Below, piece by piece: positions 16,505 through 26,485 of a stretch of 64,000 nt of DNA. The first letter of the stretch is position 1. Each line of letters opens with the position of its first letter. The notes under the pieces were generated by a model that was given only the letters and a program-made list of their open reading frames with translations, searched no databases and was not told the origin of the DNA. Both the position numbers and the translations under genes were made by a program. Source of the DNA: Bacteroidales bacterium (GTDB lineage Bacteria > Bacteroidota > Bacteroidia > Bacteroidales > GCA-2748055); assembly GCA_023138875.1 (NCBI GenBank), contig JAGLOO010000012.1:1-64000 (forward strand), given 5' to 3'.

Positions 16505-18448
16505 ATGAAACACGTATGGCTGATCATTATTCTTCTGGCATTTGCAGGGTGTTCCATTGCCCAGCAGTATAGCTCCGGTTCAAAAAAAGCGGTCAAAAGG
16601 TTTGAAGAGGCCCGGACATATTTTCAGGATAGGGATGATGTCAATGCCGAAGAAGCGCTTTTAAAGGCCATCAATGCCGACCGGGATTTTGTGGAGGCTT
16701 ACCAACTACTGGCCCAGATTTGCTACGATCATGGCCGGATTGAGGATGCCATAGGGTATTATACGACATCGCTGGAGATCGATCCCAGTGGAAATCCTGA
16801 CGGATACCGATTGCTTGCGGGACTCACCATCAGGGCAGGAGATTATCACCGGACCCTGGAGCTCGTAGAAACATTCCTGTCATTTCCACCGGAGGAAGTC
16901 AGGATGCGGGAAGCGGGTGTAGTATTAAAAGAAAAATGCCATTTCGCACTGGATGCCATTGAAAAACCGGTGCCATTTCAGCCCGAGAACCTGGGCGATT
17001 CTGTAAACTCAGCTTATAATGAATACTGGCCTTCCCTGTCTGTGGATGAAAACATGATAATGTTTACTGTGATGTTGCCGGGAAATCCGGAGGCAGGGGA
17101 ATCACCTTTAAACCTGCACGAGGATTTCTTCTATTCCCGACGGACTGAAAATAAGTGGAATGGAAGAATAAATGCCGGGGCTCCCCTGAATACACCTGAT
17201 AATGAGGGAGCACATACAATGACAGCAGATGGCAGATTGCTCTATTTTACCGCCTGTAACCGCCGGGATGGAAAGGGCAAATGTGATCTGTATGTATCCA
17301 GGTGGGAGGATGGAAGCTGGGGTGTCCCTGCAAACCTTGGTTCGCCTGTGAATTCCAGGTACAGTGAAAAGCATCCTACCATTTCTGCTGATGGGAGAGT
17401 GTTGTATTTCACTTCCAACCGGCCCCGGGGGAAGGGATCTTATGACATTTGGCTTTCAGTAAAAAGCGGGAATAAATGGAATGATCCGATCAACCTGGGA
17501 GATTCTATCAATTCACCGGGGATGGAGCAATCCCCGTTCATTCATCCGGATCAGCAGACGCTGTTTTTCTCATCCACGGGCTGGCCGGGCATGGGACAGG
17601 GTGATCTGTTCCTGTCCAGGCTGACCCCGGAGCGCACGTGGTCCGAACCGGTGAACCTTGGCTACCCCATCAATACCTATAACGATGAGATCGGCCTTAC
17701 CGTCAATGCCAGGGGAGACCGTGCCTACTTTGCATCTGACAGGCAATCGGGAAGGGATACAGATATCTATACGTTTGAGTTGCCACCGGAAGCAAGACCG
17801 GTACTGGTCTCTTACATGAGGGGCAGGGTCTATGATTCCCGCAATATGAAGGGACTAAAAGCCGTATTACAGCTCATTGATCTGGAAACGGAAGAGACTG
17901 TGATGGAAGTGGAGTCTGTTCCCGGGGAAGGAGATTACCTTATTTCCCTGCCTACTGACAGGGATTATGCACTGAATGTTTCTGCGGATGGTTACCTCTT
18001 TTATTCGGATCATTTTACTTTTTCAGGACTGCATAGCAGGAAGGATCCATTCCGTCGGGATATCCCGTTGGATCGGATCATCGTGGGAAGCAGGGTGGTA
18101 TTGCATAATGTCTTTTTTGATACCGATTCCCACGAATTACAGCCGGCTTCCATTGCCGAGTTGAATAAAGTGCAAGAGTTTCTTGATCTCAATCCATCCA
18201 TCGCCGTGGAAATCAGTGGTCATACCGACAATACCGGGACCACCGGGCACAATCAGAAGCTCTCGGAGCAAAGGGCACATGCAGTGGTTAATTTCCTGAT
18301 GAATAAGGGGATCAATGTTGAAAATCTGAAGCCTGCTGGCTATGGGGACCGCGAACCGGTGGCTGACAACACAACGGAAGAGGGACGCGCGCAGAACCGG
18401 AGAACCGAACTGAAGATCATACGCATTCATCCTGCATCGGTCGAATAA
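16505..18448 (+). CDS. PorE-like OmpA lipoprotein (TPR, PD40 propeller, CRD, OmpA-C)
   Basis: The 647-residue lipoprotein (lipobox LAFAGC, Cys16) has TPR-like helices (about 35-140), a beta-propeller of PD40 repeats (about 150-430; repeated TMTADGRLLYF, TISADGRVLYFTSNRP, IHPDQQTLFFSS), a carboxypeptidase-regulatory-like domain (about 435-520) and an OmpA C-terminal peptidoglycan-binding domain (about 535-645, ISGHTDNTG ... LSEQRA). This is the domain order of PorE, a periplasmic component of the type IX secretion system that links the machinery to peptidoglycan. Several paralogues with this layout exist in Bacteroidota, so T9SS membership is likely but not proven. The M1 aminopeptidase in this window carries a T9SS signal. 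Confidence 0.85.
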   Translation: MKHVWLIIILLAFAGCSIAQQYSSGSKKAVKRFEEARTYFQDRDDVNAEEALLKAINADRDFVEAYQLLAQICYDHGRIEDAIGYYTTSLEIDPSGNPDGYRLLAGLTIRAGDYHRTLELVETFLSFPPEEVRMREAGVVLKEKCHFALDAIEKPVPFQPENLGDSVNSAYNEYWPSLSVDENMIMFTVMLPGNPEAGESPLNLHEDFFYSRRTENKWNGRINAGAPLNTPDNEGAHTMTADGRLLYFTACNRRDGKGKCDLYVSRWEDGSWGVPANLGSPVNSRYSEKHPTISADGRVLYFTSNRPRGKGSYDIWLSVKSGNKWNDPINLGDSINSPGMEQSPFIHPDQQTLFFSSTGWPGMGQGDLFLSRLTPERTWSEPVNLGYPINTYNDEIGLTVNARGDRAYFASDRQSGRDTDIYTFELPPEARPVLVSYMRGRVYDSRNMKGLKAVLQLIDLETEETVMEVESVPGEGDYLISLPTDRDYALNVSADGYLFYSDHFTFSGLHSRKDPFRRDIPLDRIIVGSRVVLHNVFFDTDSHELQPASIAELNKVQEFLDLNPSIAVEISGHTDNTGTTGHNQKLSEQRAHAVVNFLMNKGINVENLKPAGYGDREPVADNTTEEGRAQNRRTELKIIRIHPASVE

Positions 18449-18464
18449 AATATTTGAGAAAAGT

Positions 18465-18472
18465 TATCTTTG
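18465..18472 (+). promoter_or_regulatory. -7 promoter element for the LytTR gene
   Basis: TATCTTTG matches TAnnTTTG exactly. A transcript starting a few bases downstream would exclude a TTG start at 18470 and favours the ATG at 18491. No convincing -33 element is seen. Confidence 0.45.
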
Positions 18473-18490
18473 ATTGCTGTATTAGGAAAG

Positions 18491-19342
18491 ATGAAGGTTT
18501 TACTGCGAGAAATACCTGATTATCTGAAAGATAGATCGACAATCATCACACAGGTGATGTTTGTGTCCATATTTGCACTGGTATTTATAAATATCTATTC
18601 TCCCTTCAATGCATCTTCGTGGTTTGAAGTAGGCAGGATTGAATTCTTCTTTTATTCCAGTGCATTCATCCTTTCAGGTATGCTGATCATTGTACTCAGC
18701 AAATTGATCTTTATCCTGCTCACGGGAAGGATCCGGTTTACCTACCTCCTGTTTGGGATCTGGCACCTGATGGAAATAGTTTTGCTGGCTGTGGGTTACC
18801 TGATTGTGGACCTCTCCCTGCTGAAATCGGGAGCAGAACTGGTGGAGCGGTTTACCGGGCTGCTATTTATTACCCTGCTGGTCCTCGCCATTCCATACTC
18901 TCTATCCTGGTTAGGGCTTTCATTGAAGGATAAACGGATAAAACTTGCAGGCCTGATGGAGAATACATCCCAGGAATTCAGAGAAAGAAAAATGGTCACA
19001 TTCAGGGATGAAACTGAAAAACTACGCTTCTCCATCAAGTCCAGGGACATCCTTTTTGTGGAATCTACGGATAACTATGTGACAGTTCACACCAATGAGA
19101 AGGGAAAACTCAGGAAGATCATGTTACGGAATACCATGAAAAGGCTGGAGAAAGAGCTCGAGGGTACCATGATTCAACGCTGCCACCGATCGTTTATGGT
19201 CAATTTCGAAAACATTAAGCTGGTGAAACTGATCAGTACAAACCTGTACATCTACATAGATTTCCCGGAGGAGATCCGCATTCCTGTGTCCAGAACCTAT
19301 GCAGAGCATGTCCATGAATTCCTGAACCGGGTTTCCCTTTGA
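18491..19342 (+). CDS. Membrane-anchored LytTR transcriptional regulator
   Basis: The 283-residue protein has four predicted membrane helices in the first 150 residues (near 18-40, 50-75, 82-108 and 120-145) and a C-terminal LytTR DNA-binding domain (about 175-280: DILFVESTDNYVTVHT, then MLRNTMKRLEKEL, then IQRCHRSFMVNFENI). It lacks a receiver domain, so a membrane-located signal input is likely rather than phosphotransfer. It follows the PorE-like gene by 42 bases but seems to have its own -7 element. Target genes are unknown. Confidence 0.88.
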   Translation: MKVLLREIPDYLKDRSTIITQVMFVSIFALVFINIYSPFNASSWFEVGRIEFFFYSSAFILSGMLIIVLSKLIFILLTGRIRFTYLLFGIWHLMEIVLLAVGYLIVDLSLLKSGAELVERFTGLLFITLLVLAIPYSLSWLGLSLKDKRIKLAGLMENTSQEFRERKMVTFRDETEKLRFSIKSRDILFVESTDNYVTVHTNEKGKLRKIMLRNTMKRLEKELEGTMIQRCHRSFMVNFENIKLVKLISTNLYIYIDFPEEIRIPVSRTYAEHVHEFLNRVSL

Positions 19343-19443
19343 TCTGTACCGGTGTCCTGACATAACAGGAAACAAGCTTCTACAACAGGTTATTCATATC
19401 ATTCGGGTTTATTTTATAAATTCATGATTTCATCCTGACAAAT

Positions 19444-20613
19444 ATGAAGAATCGCACAACGCACATGGCAATTTTACTGGCAGGTGTTATGGTTATGGGC
19501 CTCAGACTGACCGGCCAGGAAAATCAGAAGGAAACGCCTGAAGGATACCAGTTTACCATTGACAAAAACATCCCCGTTACATCCATCAAAGACCAGCACC
19601 GTTCAAGGACCTGCTGGAGCTTTGCTTCGGTCAGTTTCCTTGAAGCTGAATTGTTGAGGACCGGACAGGGAGTATTTGACCTCTCCGAAATGTATTTTGT
19701 TCGCCAGGCATATATGGAAAAAGCAGAGAAGTATGTGCGGATGCATGGCAAGAACAATTTTGGAAGTGGAGGACTTGCAATGGATATGATTCATACCTGG
19801 AAAACTCACGGGATGGTTCCGGAAGCAGCGTTCACCTGTCTTACCATCGGAGATTCTCTTCCGGTACACAACGAAATGGACGCTGTCCTTAAAGGCTATA
19901 TTAACCAGGTCATCAAAAATCCTAACCGGACCCTGACCCCAGTATGGAAAGAGGGATTCAAGGGTATCCAGGATGCTTATCTGGGACCTGAACCCACTGA
20001 ATTTAATTATCAGGGAACATCATACACACCACGTTCATTTGCTGACGGACTTGGACTGGATCCGGATGATTACGTGGTAGTGGGATCTTATACCCATCAT
20101 CCATTCTACGAGGAGTTCATTCTTGAAATACCGGATAATTGGAACTGGAGTTCCATTGAAAATGTTACGCTGAATGAGATGATGGATGTACTGGACCATG
20201 CACTTGACATTGGGTATACAGTCTGCTGGGATGCCGATATAGGTGAGAAAGGTTTTGACTGGAAGGGTGGTATTGCATTGATCCCTTCAATGGAGATCGA
20301 GGACCTGAGCGGACTGGAACGTGCCAGATGGGATGAACTTTCAGAGAGAGAAAAAGTGATCACCCAGGAGATACGCCAGGAGGCTTTTGATAATTACCAG
20401 ACCACCGATGACCATCTGATGCATATTACGGGTACGGCCAGGGATCAGCAAGGGAACAGGTACTACCTGGTGAAGAATTCCTGGGGTACCGGCAATCACA
20501 TTTACGATGGGTACCTCTATGTATCAGAGGCTTATATGAGGGCCAAGACCATTTTTTTCATGGTCCACAGGGATGCGGTCCCATTGTCAATTGCAGACAA
20601 ACTGGAACGTTAG
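19444..20613 (+). CDS. Secreted C1-family (bleomycin hydrolase-like) cysteine peptidase
   Basis: The 389-residue papain-fold peptidase of the PepC/bleomycin hydrolase branch has the catalytic residues Cys57 in RSRTCWSFA, His327 in LMHITGTA and Asn345 in YLVKNSWGTG. Unlike cytoplasmic PepC it starts with a signal peptide (residues about 1-25, ending LTGQ), so it acts in the envelope or outside. Such secreted PepC-like proteins are common in Bacteroidota. It converges with the small DUF6485 gene, with one base between the stops. Confidence 0.9.
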   Translation: MKNRTTHMAILLAGVMVMGLRLTGQENQKETPEGYQFTIDKNIPVTSIKDQHRSRTCWSFASVSFLEAELLRTGQGVFDLSEMYFVRQAYMEKAEKYVRMHGKNNFGSGGLAMDMIHTWKTHGMVPEAAFTCLTIGDSLPVHNEMDAVLKGYINQVIKNPNRTLTPVWKEGFKGIQDAYLGPEPTEFNYQGTSYTPRSFADGLGLDPDDYVVVGSYTHHPFYEEFILEIPDNWNWSSIENVTLNEMMDVLDHALDIGYTVCWDADIGEKGFDWKGGIALIPSMEIEDLSGLERARWDELSEREKVITQEIRQEAFDNYQTTDDHLMHITGTARDQQGNRYYLVKNSWGTGNHIYDGYLYVSEAYMRAKTIFFMVHRDAVPLSIADKLER

Positions 20614-20614
20614 G

Positions 20615-20824
20615 TCAGTTCCAGCAGATGCCCTGTTCACGATAGATACGGATAAAATTATCTACTGAACGGTCATATCCCGCTTCGATGTCGTTCGGGA
20701 AATAGCATGCTGGTAGTTCTCCTACCCGCCTGTGAGATGCGATGCAATCGCAACAGATCCCCTTTTTTCCGCAAGGATAGCTGCAGTTGCAATGTACCAG
20801 GTTCTGGTCCTTTTTACATTCCAT
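20615..20824 (-). CDS. Cys-rich DUF6485-family protein
   Basis: This 69-residue protein has nine cysteines (3, 12, 14, 18, 24, 25, 27, 40 and 67). The pattern CNCSYPC ... [22 protein letters not shown], followed by YDRS, matches my memory of the DUF6485 family found in anaerobic bacteria. A metal-binding role is plausible from the Cys/His pattern, but no function is established. It is a single gene, convergent with the C1 peptidase and divergent from the GH3-beta-lactamase gene. Confidence 0.8.
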   Translation of the reverse strand: MECKKDQNLVHCNCSYPCGKKGICCDCIASHRRVGELPACYFPNDIEAGYDRSVDNFIRIYREQGICWN

Positions 20825-20903
20825 GATCTTAATGTGCTGATGTCATATACAGATTATTCGGAAATCAAAATAAGCAATTTTTTCATCGCACCGCTGTTAA
20901 TAA

Positions 20904-20939
20904 TTTGATTTTTCTGATCACTCCATCCGTATAACTTTG
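20904..20939 (+). promoter_or_regulatory. Promoter for the GH3-beta-lactamase gene
   Basis: TAACTTTG (20932-20939) matches TAnnTTTG exactly. A TTTG at 20904-20907 may be the -33 element, though the 24-base spacer is slightly long. The start codon lies at 20990. Confidence 0.5.
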
Positions 20940-20989
20940 TATGCAGTAGCACCCATAGACGATTTCACTTCGTGAAGAGATGAACGAAC

Positions 20990-23900
20990 ATGAATAATAA
21001 CCTGTTACAGATAACGGTCCTGGCTCTCTTTTTGCTTGTTTACAGCTATTCCTGGCCCGGCAATCAAAACCCGCTATCTCACTTTGATCCGGCTTTCCCG
21101 GAATCGCCACCCTTTCTTGAATCCGATGCTGTATGGGTCGATTCCATCATGGATAAGCTGACACTGGAAGAGCGGATTGCCCAGATGATCATGGTACAGG
21201 CTTATTCCAATAAAAGCGAAGAACATGTCAGGGCTGTTACCAGGCTTATTACACGCTACCATGTGGGAGGTGTGCTCTTTTTTCAGGGTGAGCCTGTTTC
21301 CCAGGCCAGGCTGACCAACAGTTTTCAGGCAAGTTCCAGGATCCCTTTACTAATTGCCATTGATGGAGAGAACGGATTGGGGATGAGACTTGACAATACG
21401 ATCACATATCCACCCCAGATGGCGCTGGGTGCCATCTCAGACAACAGGTTGATCTATCAGATGGGCCGGGATATGGCCAGCCAGATGAAACGTGTGGGGA
21501 TTCATATGAATTTTGCCCCTGTGGCCGATATCAATAACAATCCTGCTAATCCTGTAATCAATACCCGTTCCTTTGGTGAAGAGCGCAGGAATGTGGCAGA
21601 CAAGGTCGTTGCCCTGATGAAGGGAATGCAGGAGAATGGTTTACTGGTTGCAGCCAAGCATTTTCCCGGACATGGCGATACGGATAGTGATTCGCATCAT
21701 ACATTGCCTGTGATATCCCATGACAGAAGCCGGCTTGATTCCATCGAACTCTATCCTTTCAGGAAAGCCATTCAGAGGGGATTGACGGGTGTCATGGTTG
21801 CTCATTTGCATGTACCGGTACTGGATAACAGGGAGAACAGGGCCACCACCCTGTCCCGTGCGACAATCACCGGCCTGCTTAAGGAACAGATGGACTTTCG
21901 GGGACTGGTCATCACGGATGCGCTGAATATGAAAGGGCTCAGCAATTATTTTGAACCGGGAGTACGGGAAGTTGAGGCGGTGAAAGCAGGAAATGATATC
22001 CTTCTGATGCCATCGGATGTGGGCAGGGCCATTGCAGCCGTAAAGCGGGCTGTAAGAAGGGGAGAGATCCCCGAGGAGGAGATCAATGCCAGTTGTCGCA
22101 AGATCCTTCAGGCAAAGTTCTGGGCCGGTTTGCATACTGTTGATCCGGTCAGGACCGACTCCCTGCTGGAGGATTTGAACAGGCCTGATTATTCCCGGCT
22201 CTACCGGGAACTGGTAGCGCATACCCTGACAGTGGTTAAGAACAGGGGACCGGTGCTGCCACTTAAAGATCTGCAGAAAATAAAACTGGCAACCGTAACC
22301 ATCAGCAAAAAAGCGGAGCGGGATTTTGGAGCAACCACAGATCTTTACCTGGAGGGGGCACATTTCACCCTTCCATCTTCAGCAGGCTATCCTGGCAGGT
22401 CGGAGTTGCTGACCAAACTGGAAAATTTTAACACCATTATTATCAATATACTGAATACCAGCTCCTATGCGTTTAGAGACTATGGTATTACCGAAGAAAC
22501 CATCAGTTTTATTGAACAGCTGGATACAGCAGCAAACCTGATCCTGAATGTGGCTGGATACCCCTATGTCCTGAGCAGGTTTTCCAGCCTGGATCATATG
22601 GACGCCATTATTCTATCTTACGATGATGATCTCCTCAACCAGGAACTGACCGCACAGGGGATATTTGGAGGCGTATCATTTACGGGCCGGCTTCCTGTAA
22701 CTGCCGGATCGGTTGCTTCTGCAGGTGAGGGCATTTCTTCCGGTGAGGCCATCCGCCTGGGTTACACCGATCCCATACAGGTGGGACTCAATGTGGATAC
22801 CCTCAGGAAGATGGAGGACATTATAGATGACGCCATTCGGCAAAAAGCCATGCCGGGGTGCCAGGTGCTTGTGGCCCGGAACGGTAAAGTTGTCTGGCAT
22901 AAAGCGTATGGACACCATACATATCAAAGAAGGAGGCCGGTAAAGCTGTCAGATATTTATGATCTGGCATCCATCACCAAAATAGCAGCTACGCTGCCTG
23001 CGCTGATGCGTCTGCGGGATATGGACAGATTCCATGAGGACTCGTTGCTGGGAGCCTACCGCCCTATACCGGATACAAGCAATAAGGCTGACCTGTTGAT
23101 CAGTGATGTACTTACCCACCAAGCCGGACTGGTGGCATGGATCCCCTTTTATTATTCCACGCTGGAGCCTCTGGATACATCGCAGAGCCTTATCAGCACG
23201 AATTGGTCCCATACCCACCCGTTACAGATTGGTGCTGAAGCATATGCAAACCGCAATGTGAAATACATTGACAGCATATACACAAATACTTATACTCCCC
23301 GTTTTCCGATCCAGGTGGCAAAAGATCTGTACATGCGGAAGGATATAAGGGATTCGGTTTACCATTGGATCTACAATTCTGAACTGGTGTCGACAGAATA
23401 CCAGTACAGTGGTCTCGGGTTTTACATGTTTCAACAGGTAATTGAAAGCGTTTCCGATACCATGCTTTATCCCTATGTGTGGTATAACTTCTATGCTCCG
23501 CTGGGCGCCCGAACCATGGGTTACCTTCCTTTGAACAGGTTTCCGCAGGAAAGGATTGTTCCCACAGAAAATGATCTCTTCTTCAGGCGCCAGCTCCTTC
23601 AGGGTTATGTCCATGATCCTGGTGCTGCCATGCTGGGAGGGATATCTGGCAATGCAGGACTTTTTGCCTGCGCCAACGACCTGGCAAAGATGATGCAGAT
23701 GTACCTGAACAGAGGCTGGTATGGTGAGAGGAGGTACATTGATTCAGCCACACTGGCCACCTACAGCTCCTGTTTTAACTGTGACGATGAAAATCGCCGT
23801 GGTCTGGGATTTGACCGTTCCGTAACTGATGAATCTGATGCCGGACCGGCATGCGATGATGCTTCGCCACTGAGTTTTGGACATTCGGGTTTTACAGGTA

Positions 23901-24046
23901 CTATCGCCTGGGTGGATCCTGCATATAATCTGGTCTATGTTTTCCTGTCCAACAGGGTCCATCCCGACCAGGGAAATAACAGACTGATCGACATGAACGT
24001 GAGAACAAAGGTCCAGCAGGTGATTTATGATGCCCTGGAAGAATAG
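20990..24046 (+). CDS. GH3 beta-N-acetylglucosaminidase fused to a beta-lactamase-like serine hydrolase
   Basis: The 1,018-residue exported protein (signal peptide about 1-25) joins two enzymes. Residues about 45-590 are a NagZ-like GH3 domain with KHFPGHGDTDSDSHH (223-237) and nucleophile Asp310 in VITDALNMKG; the His in the D-S-H-H loop is the NagZ acid-base feature. Residues about 610-1010 are a class C beta-lactamase/esterase-type domain with SITK (Ser661-Lys664), YSG where YxN is usual, and HSGFTGT near the end. Such fusions are known in Bacteroidota and are thought to serve cell-wall fragment turnover. Periplasmic action on muropeptides is inferred. Confidence 0.9.
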   Translation: MNNNLLQITVLALFLLVYSYSWPGNQNPLSHFDPAFPESPPFLESDAVWVDSIMDKLTLEERIAQMIMVQAYSNKSEEHVRAVTRLITRYHVGGVLFFQGEPVSQARLTNSFQASSRIPLLIAIDGENGLGMRLDNTITYPPQMALGAISDNRLIYQMGRDMASQMKRVGIHMNFAPVADINNNPANPVINTRSFGEERRNVADKVVALMKGMQENGLLVAAKHFPGHGDTDSDSHHTLPVISHDRSRLDSIELYPFRKAIQRGLTGVMVAHLHVPVLDNRENRATTLSRATITGLLKEQMDFRGLVITDALNMKGLSNYFEPGVREVEAVKAGNDILLMPSDVGRAIAAVKRAVRRGEIPEEEINASCRKILQAKFWAGLHTVDPVRTDSLLEDLNRPDYSRLYRELVAHTLTVVKNRGPVLPLKDLQKIKLATVTISKKAERDFGATTDLYLEGAHFTLPSSAGYPGRSELLTKLENFNTIIINILNTSSYAFRDYGITEETISFIEQLDTAANLILNVAGYPYVLSRFSSLDHMDAIILSYDDDLLNQELTAQGIFGGVSFTGRLPVTAGSVASAGEGISSGEAIRLGYTDPIQVGLNVDTLRKMEDIIDDAIRQKAMPGCQVLVARNGKVVWHKAYGHHTYQRRRPVKLSDIYDLASITKIAATLPALMRLRDMDRFHEDSLLGAYRPIPDTSNKADLLISDVLTHQAGLVAWIPFYYSTLEPLDTSQSLISTNWSHTHPLQIGAEAYANRNVKYIDSIYTNTYTPRFPIQVAKDLYMRKDIRDSVYHWIYNSELVSTEYQYSGLGFYMFQQVIESVSDTMLYPYVWYNFYAPLGARTMGYLPLNRFPQERIVPTENDLFFRRQLLQGYVHDPGAAMLGGISGNAGLFACANDLAKMMQMYLNRGWYGERRYIDSATLATYSSCFNCDDENRRGLGFDRSVTDESDAGPACDDASPLSFGHSGFTGTIAWVDPAYNLVYVFLSNRVHPDQGNNRLIDMNVRTKVQQVIYDALEE

Positions 24047-24057
24047 CTGTTCGATAA

Positions 24058-24075
24058 CACACCGTTCCCGGTGTG
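24058..24075 (+). terminator. Weak hairpin after the GH3-beta-lactamase gene
   Basis: A perfect 7-bp stem (24058-24064 with 24069-24075, 4-nt loop) starts 12 bases after the stop at 24046. No T run follows, so termination is only a possibility. Confidence 0.35.
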
Positions 24076-24152
24076 AGGATTTGATAATTATCATGCCTTA
24101 TCCGTCATTGAATGCTTAATTTTAACTGATTAATATAACTGAACACGAATAT

Positions 24153-24557
24153 ATGAAACCAACATACATTGAACACATTGGGATTGCGGTAACCAACCTG
24201 GATGATTCCATAGGTTACTATGAAAAGGTCCTCGGCCTTGAGTGTTACGCCATTGAGGAGGTCCCGGATCAGAAAGTCAGGACCGCCTTCTTCCGTGTAG
24301 GAGATACGAAAATCGAGCTGCTGGAAAGTACTGATCCGGAAGGTCCCATCGGAAAGTTCATTGAAAAGAAGGGACCGGGTATCCATCACCTTGCCTTTGC
24401 CATGGATGATGTGGCTGAATCTTTAAAGCATGCGGCTGATCAGGGCATCAGACTCATTGATGAGACGCCCCGTAAGGGTGCAGAAGGGTTGAAGATAGGT
24501 TTTCTGCATCCAAAATCCACGTTTGGTGTATTAACTGAATTCTGCGGAGATGAATAG
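24153..24557 (+). CDS. mce: Methylmalonyl-CoA epimerase
   Basis: The enzyme converts (R)- and (S)-methylmalonyl-CoA, linking the mutase product to the decarboxylase. The 134-residue vicinal-oxygen-chelate protein has paired beta-alpha-beta units with metal-ligand candidates His8 (IEHIGIAV), His78/79 (GIHHLAF) and Glu129 (LTEFCG). Length and ends match the family. Its stop lies inside the start of the next gene, so the two are translationally coupled. The mutase itself is not in the window. Confidence 0.95.
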   Translation: MKPTYIEHIGIAVTNLDDSIGYYEKVLGLECYAIEEVPDQKVRTAFFRVGDTKIELLESTDPEGPIGKFIEKKGPGIHHLAFAMDDVAESLKHAADQGIRLIDETPRKGAEGLKIGFLHPKSTFGVLTEFCGDE

Positions 24558-26109
24558 CCAGGATAAAATCAAACAACTTATCGATCTGCGCGAACGTGCC
24601 AGGAAAGGGGGAGGAGAGAAGCGGATTAAGGTTCAACATTCCAAAGGCAAACATACAGCCCGGGAACGTATTCAAATCCTGCTGGATGAGGGTAGCTTTG
24701 AAGAGTATGATATGTTTGTCACTCACCGTTCCCATGATTTTGGCCTGGAGCAACAACAATATCTGGCTGATGGGGTAGTGACCGGTCATGGAACCATCGA
24801 TGGGCGCATCGTTTATCTGTATTCACAGGACTTCACTGTGTTCGGGGGTTCCCTTTCTGAGACCCATGCTGCTAAGATTTGCAAGATAATGGACCAGGCC
24901 ATGAAGGTGGGTGCTCCCGTTATTGGTATCAATGACAGCGGAGGAGCACGAATACAGGAGGGAGTCAGGAGCCTTGCCGGGTATGCAGAGATCTTTGAAA
25001 GGAACATCCTTGCCTCGGGGGTGATCCCGCAGATATCGGCGATTTTCGGACCCTGTGCCGGAGGGGCGGTGTATTCCCCTGCACTGACCGATTTTATCCT
25101 CATGAGCGACCAGACATCCTACATGTTTGTTACGGGTCCTAAGGTGACCAAAACGGTAACCGGGGAAACCATTTCCACGGAAGCATTGGGAGGGGCACAG
25201 ATGCATGCCAGTCGTTCAGGGGTAGCACACCTGGTGGCCGGAGATGAGGAAGAGGGTTTGCTTATGATCAGAAAACTGATCAGTTACATGCCTCAGAATA
25301 ATGTGGAAGATCCTCCGATCACTGAATGCAGCGATCCCATTGACAGACTTGAAGACTCGTTGAATGATGCAATTCCTGATAATCCCAATGAACCTTATGA
25401 TGTGAAGGATGTGATTTTTGCCATTGTGGATCATAACGAATTTTTCGAAATTCATCGCCAGTATGCCATGAACATTGTGGTTGGTTTTGCAAAATTCAAC
25501 GGAATGCCGGTGGGGATCGTGGCAAATCAGCCCAATCACATGGCAGGGGTTCTCGATATCGAGGCATCCAGGAAAGCTGCCAGGTTTGTGAGGTTCTGTG
25601 ATTGTTTCAACCTGCCGATTGTTACCCTGGTGGATGTTCCTGGATTTCTTCCGGGCAGCGCACAGGAGCATGGCGGGATTATCCTGCACGGAGCTAAGCT
25701 GATGTTTGCTTATGGTGAGGCCACAGTTCCAAAAATTACCATTACCCTGAAAAAATCATATGGGGGGGCCCACGATGTAATGAGTTCCAAGCAGTTAAGG
25801 GGAGATATTAACTATGCCTGGCCCACGGCTGAGATAGCTGTAATGGGGCCGAAAGGTGCTATTGAGATTCTTGAAGGTAAGACGCTGAAAACCATTCAGG
25901 AAAGGGAAGAGATGTTGCGGTTTGTTCAGGAGAAAGAGAAAGAGTACAAGGAGAAGTTTGCCAATCCCTATGAAGCAGCAAGGTATGGTTACATCGACGA
26001 TGTGATTGAACCCAGGAATACACGGTTCAGGATCGTACGTGCATTGCAGACCCTGGCCTCAAAAAAGGATATGAATCCACCCAAGAAGCATTCCAATATT
26101 CCATTATAA
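24550..26109 (+). CDS. mmdA: Methylmalonyl-CoA decarboxylase / acyl-CoA carboxyltransferase alpha subunit
   Basis: This 519-residue subunit transfers carboxylate between (S)-methylmalonyl-CoA and the biotin carrier. The two crotonase-like halves carry the family markers [25 protein letters not shown], and [18 protein letters not shown]. The same fold serves propionyl-CoA carboxylase beta (PccB), but the adjacent OadG-, biotin carrier- and OadB-like genes, and the lack of a biotin carboxylase here, point to the sodium-translocating decarboxylase. It overlaps mce by eight bases, and its stop overlaps the next ATG (TAATG). Confidence 0.92.
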   Translation: MNSQDKIKQLIDLRERARKGGGEKRIKVQHSKGKHTARERIQILLDEGSFEEYDMFVTHRSHDFGLEQQQYLADGVVTGHGTIDGRIVYLYSQDFTVFGGSLSETHAAKICKIMDQAMKVGAPVIGINDSGGARIQEGVRSLAGYAEIFERNILASGVIPQISAIFGPCAGGAVYSPALTDFILMSDQTSYMFVTGPKVTKTVTGETISTEALGGAQMHASRSGVAHLVAGDEEEGLLMIRKLISYMPQNNVEDPPITECSDPIDRLEDSLNDAIPDNPNEPYDVKDVIFAIVDHNEFFEIHRQYAMNIVVGFAKFNGMPVGIVANQPNHMAGVLDIEASRKAARFVRFCDCFNLPIVTLVDVPGFLPGSAQEHGGIILHGAKLMFAYGEATVPKITITLKKSYGGAHDVMSSKQLRGDINYAWPTAEIAVMGPKGAIEILEGKTLKTIQEREEMLRFVQEKEKEYKEKFANPYEAARYGYIDDVIEPRNTRFRIVRALQTLASKKDMNPPKKHSNIPL

Positions 26110-26474
26110 TGTTATTATCGTATGTTTTTTTGAAGAGCAACATTAACCTGGAATCCCTGGTGATTGCTGTTACCGGATACCTCATCGTATTTACCGCACT
26201 GGTATTGCTGTTCTGGTTCTTCAGCATCATTCCCCGGATCATTTCCATGAGAATAAAAAGGAAAGAATTATGGGATGGGAAGAAAGCTGCATCTGATTAC
26301 CAGGATAAAATTTCCGGGGAGGAAACAGCGGCCATTGCCATGGCCCTGCATCTCTACCTGGACGAGTTTCATGATGAAGAGAGCGGAGTATTAACCATTA
26401 AAAGGATTTCCAAAACATATTCTCCATGGAGTTCTAAAATCTATGCTGTCAGGAATCAATTTAACAGGACGTAA
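26109..26474 (+). CDS. OadG-like small membrane subunit of the decarboxylase
   Basis: The 121-residue protein has one membrane helix (about residues 17-42, VIAVTGYLIVFTALVLLFWFF) followed by a basic linker and a cytoplasmic tail. This is the layout of OadG/MmdD, which helps assemble the sodium-pumping decarboxylase. The tail contains ETAAIAMALHLYLDE, similar to the C-terminal motif seen in Bacteroidota OadG homologues. Its place between the carboxyltransferase and the biotin carrier supports the call; sequence identity in this family is low, so context matters most. Confidence 0.85.
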   Translation: MLLSYVFLKSNINLESLVIAVTGYLIVFTALVLLFWFFSIIPRIISMRIKRKELWDGKKAASDYQDKISGEETAAIAMALHLYLDEFHDEESGVLTIKRISKTYSPWSSKIYAVRNQFNRT

Positions 26475-26485
26475 ATAAAACAGGA

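Noticed and set aside
19343-19443. A possible hairpin and regulatory element between the LytTR and C1 peptidase genes
   Set aside because: Only a 5-bp stem is visible, with no T run and no recognisable promoter.
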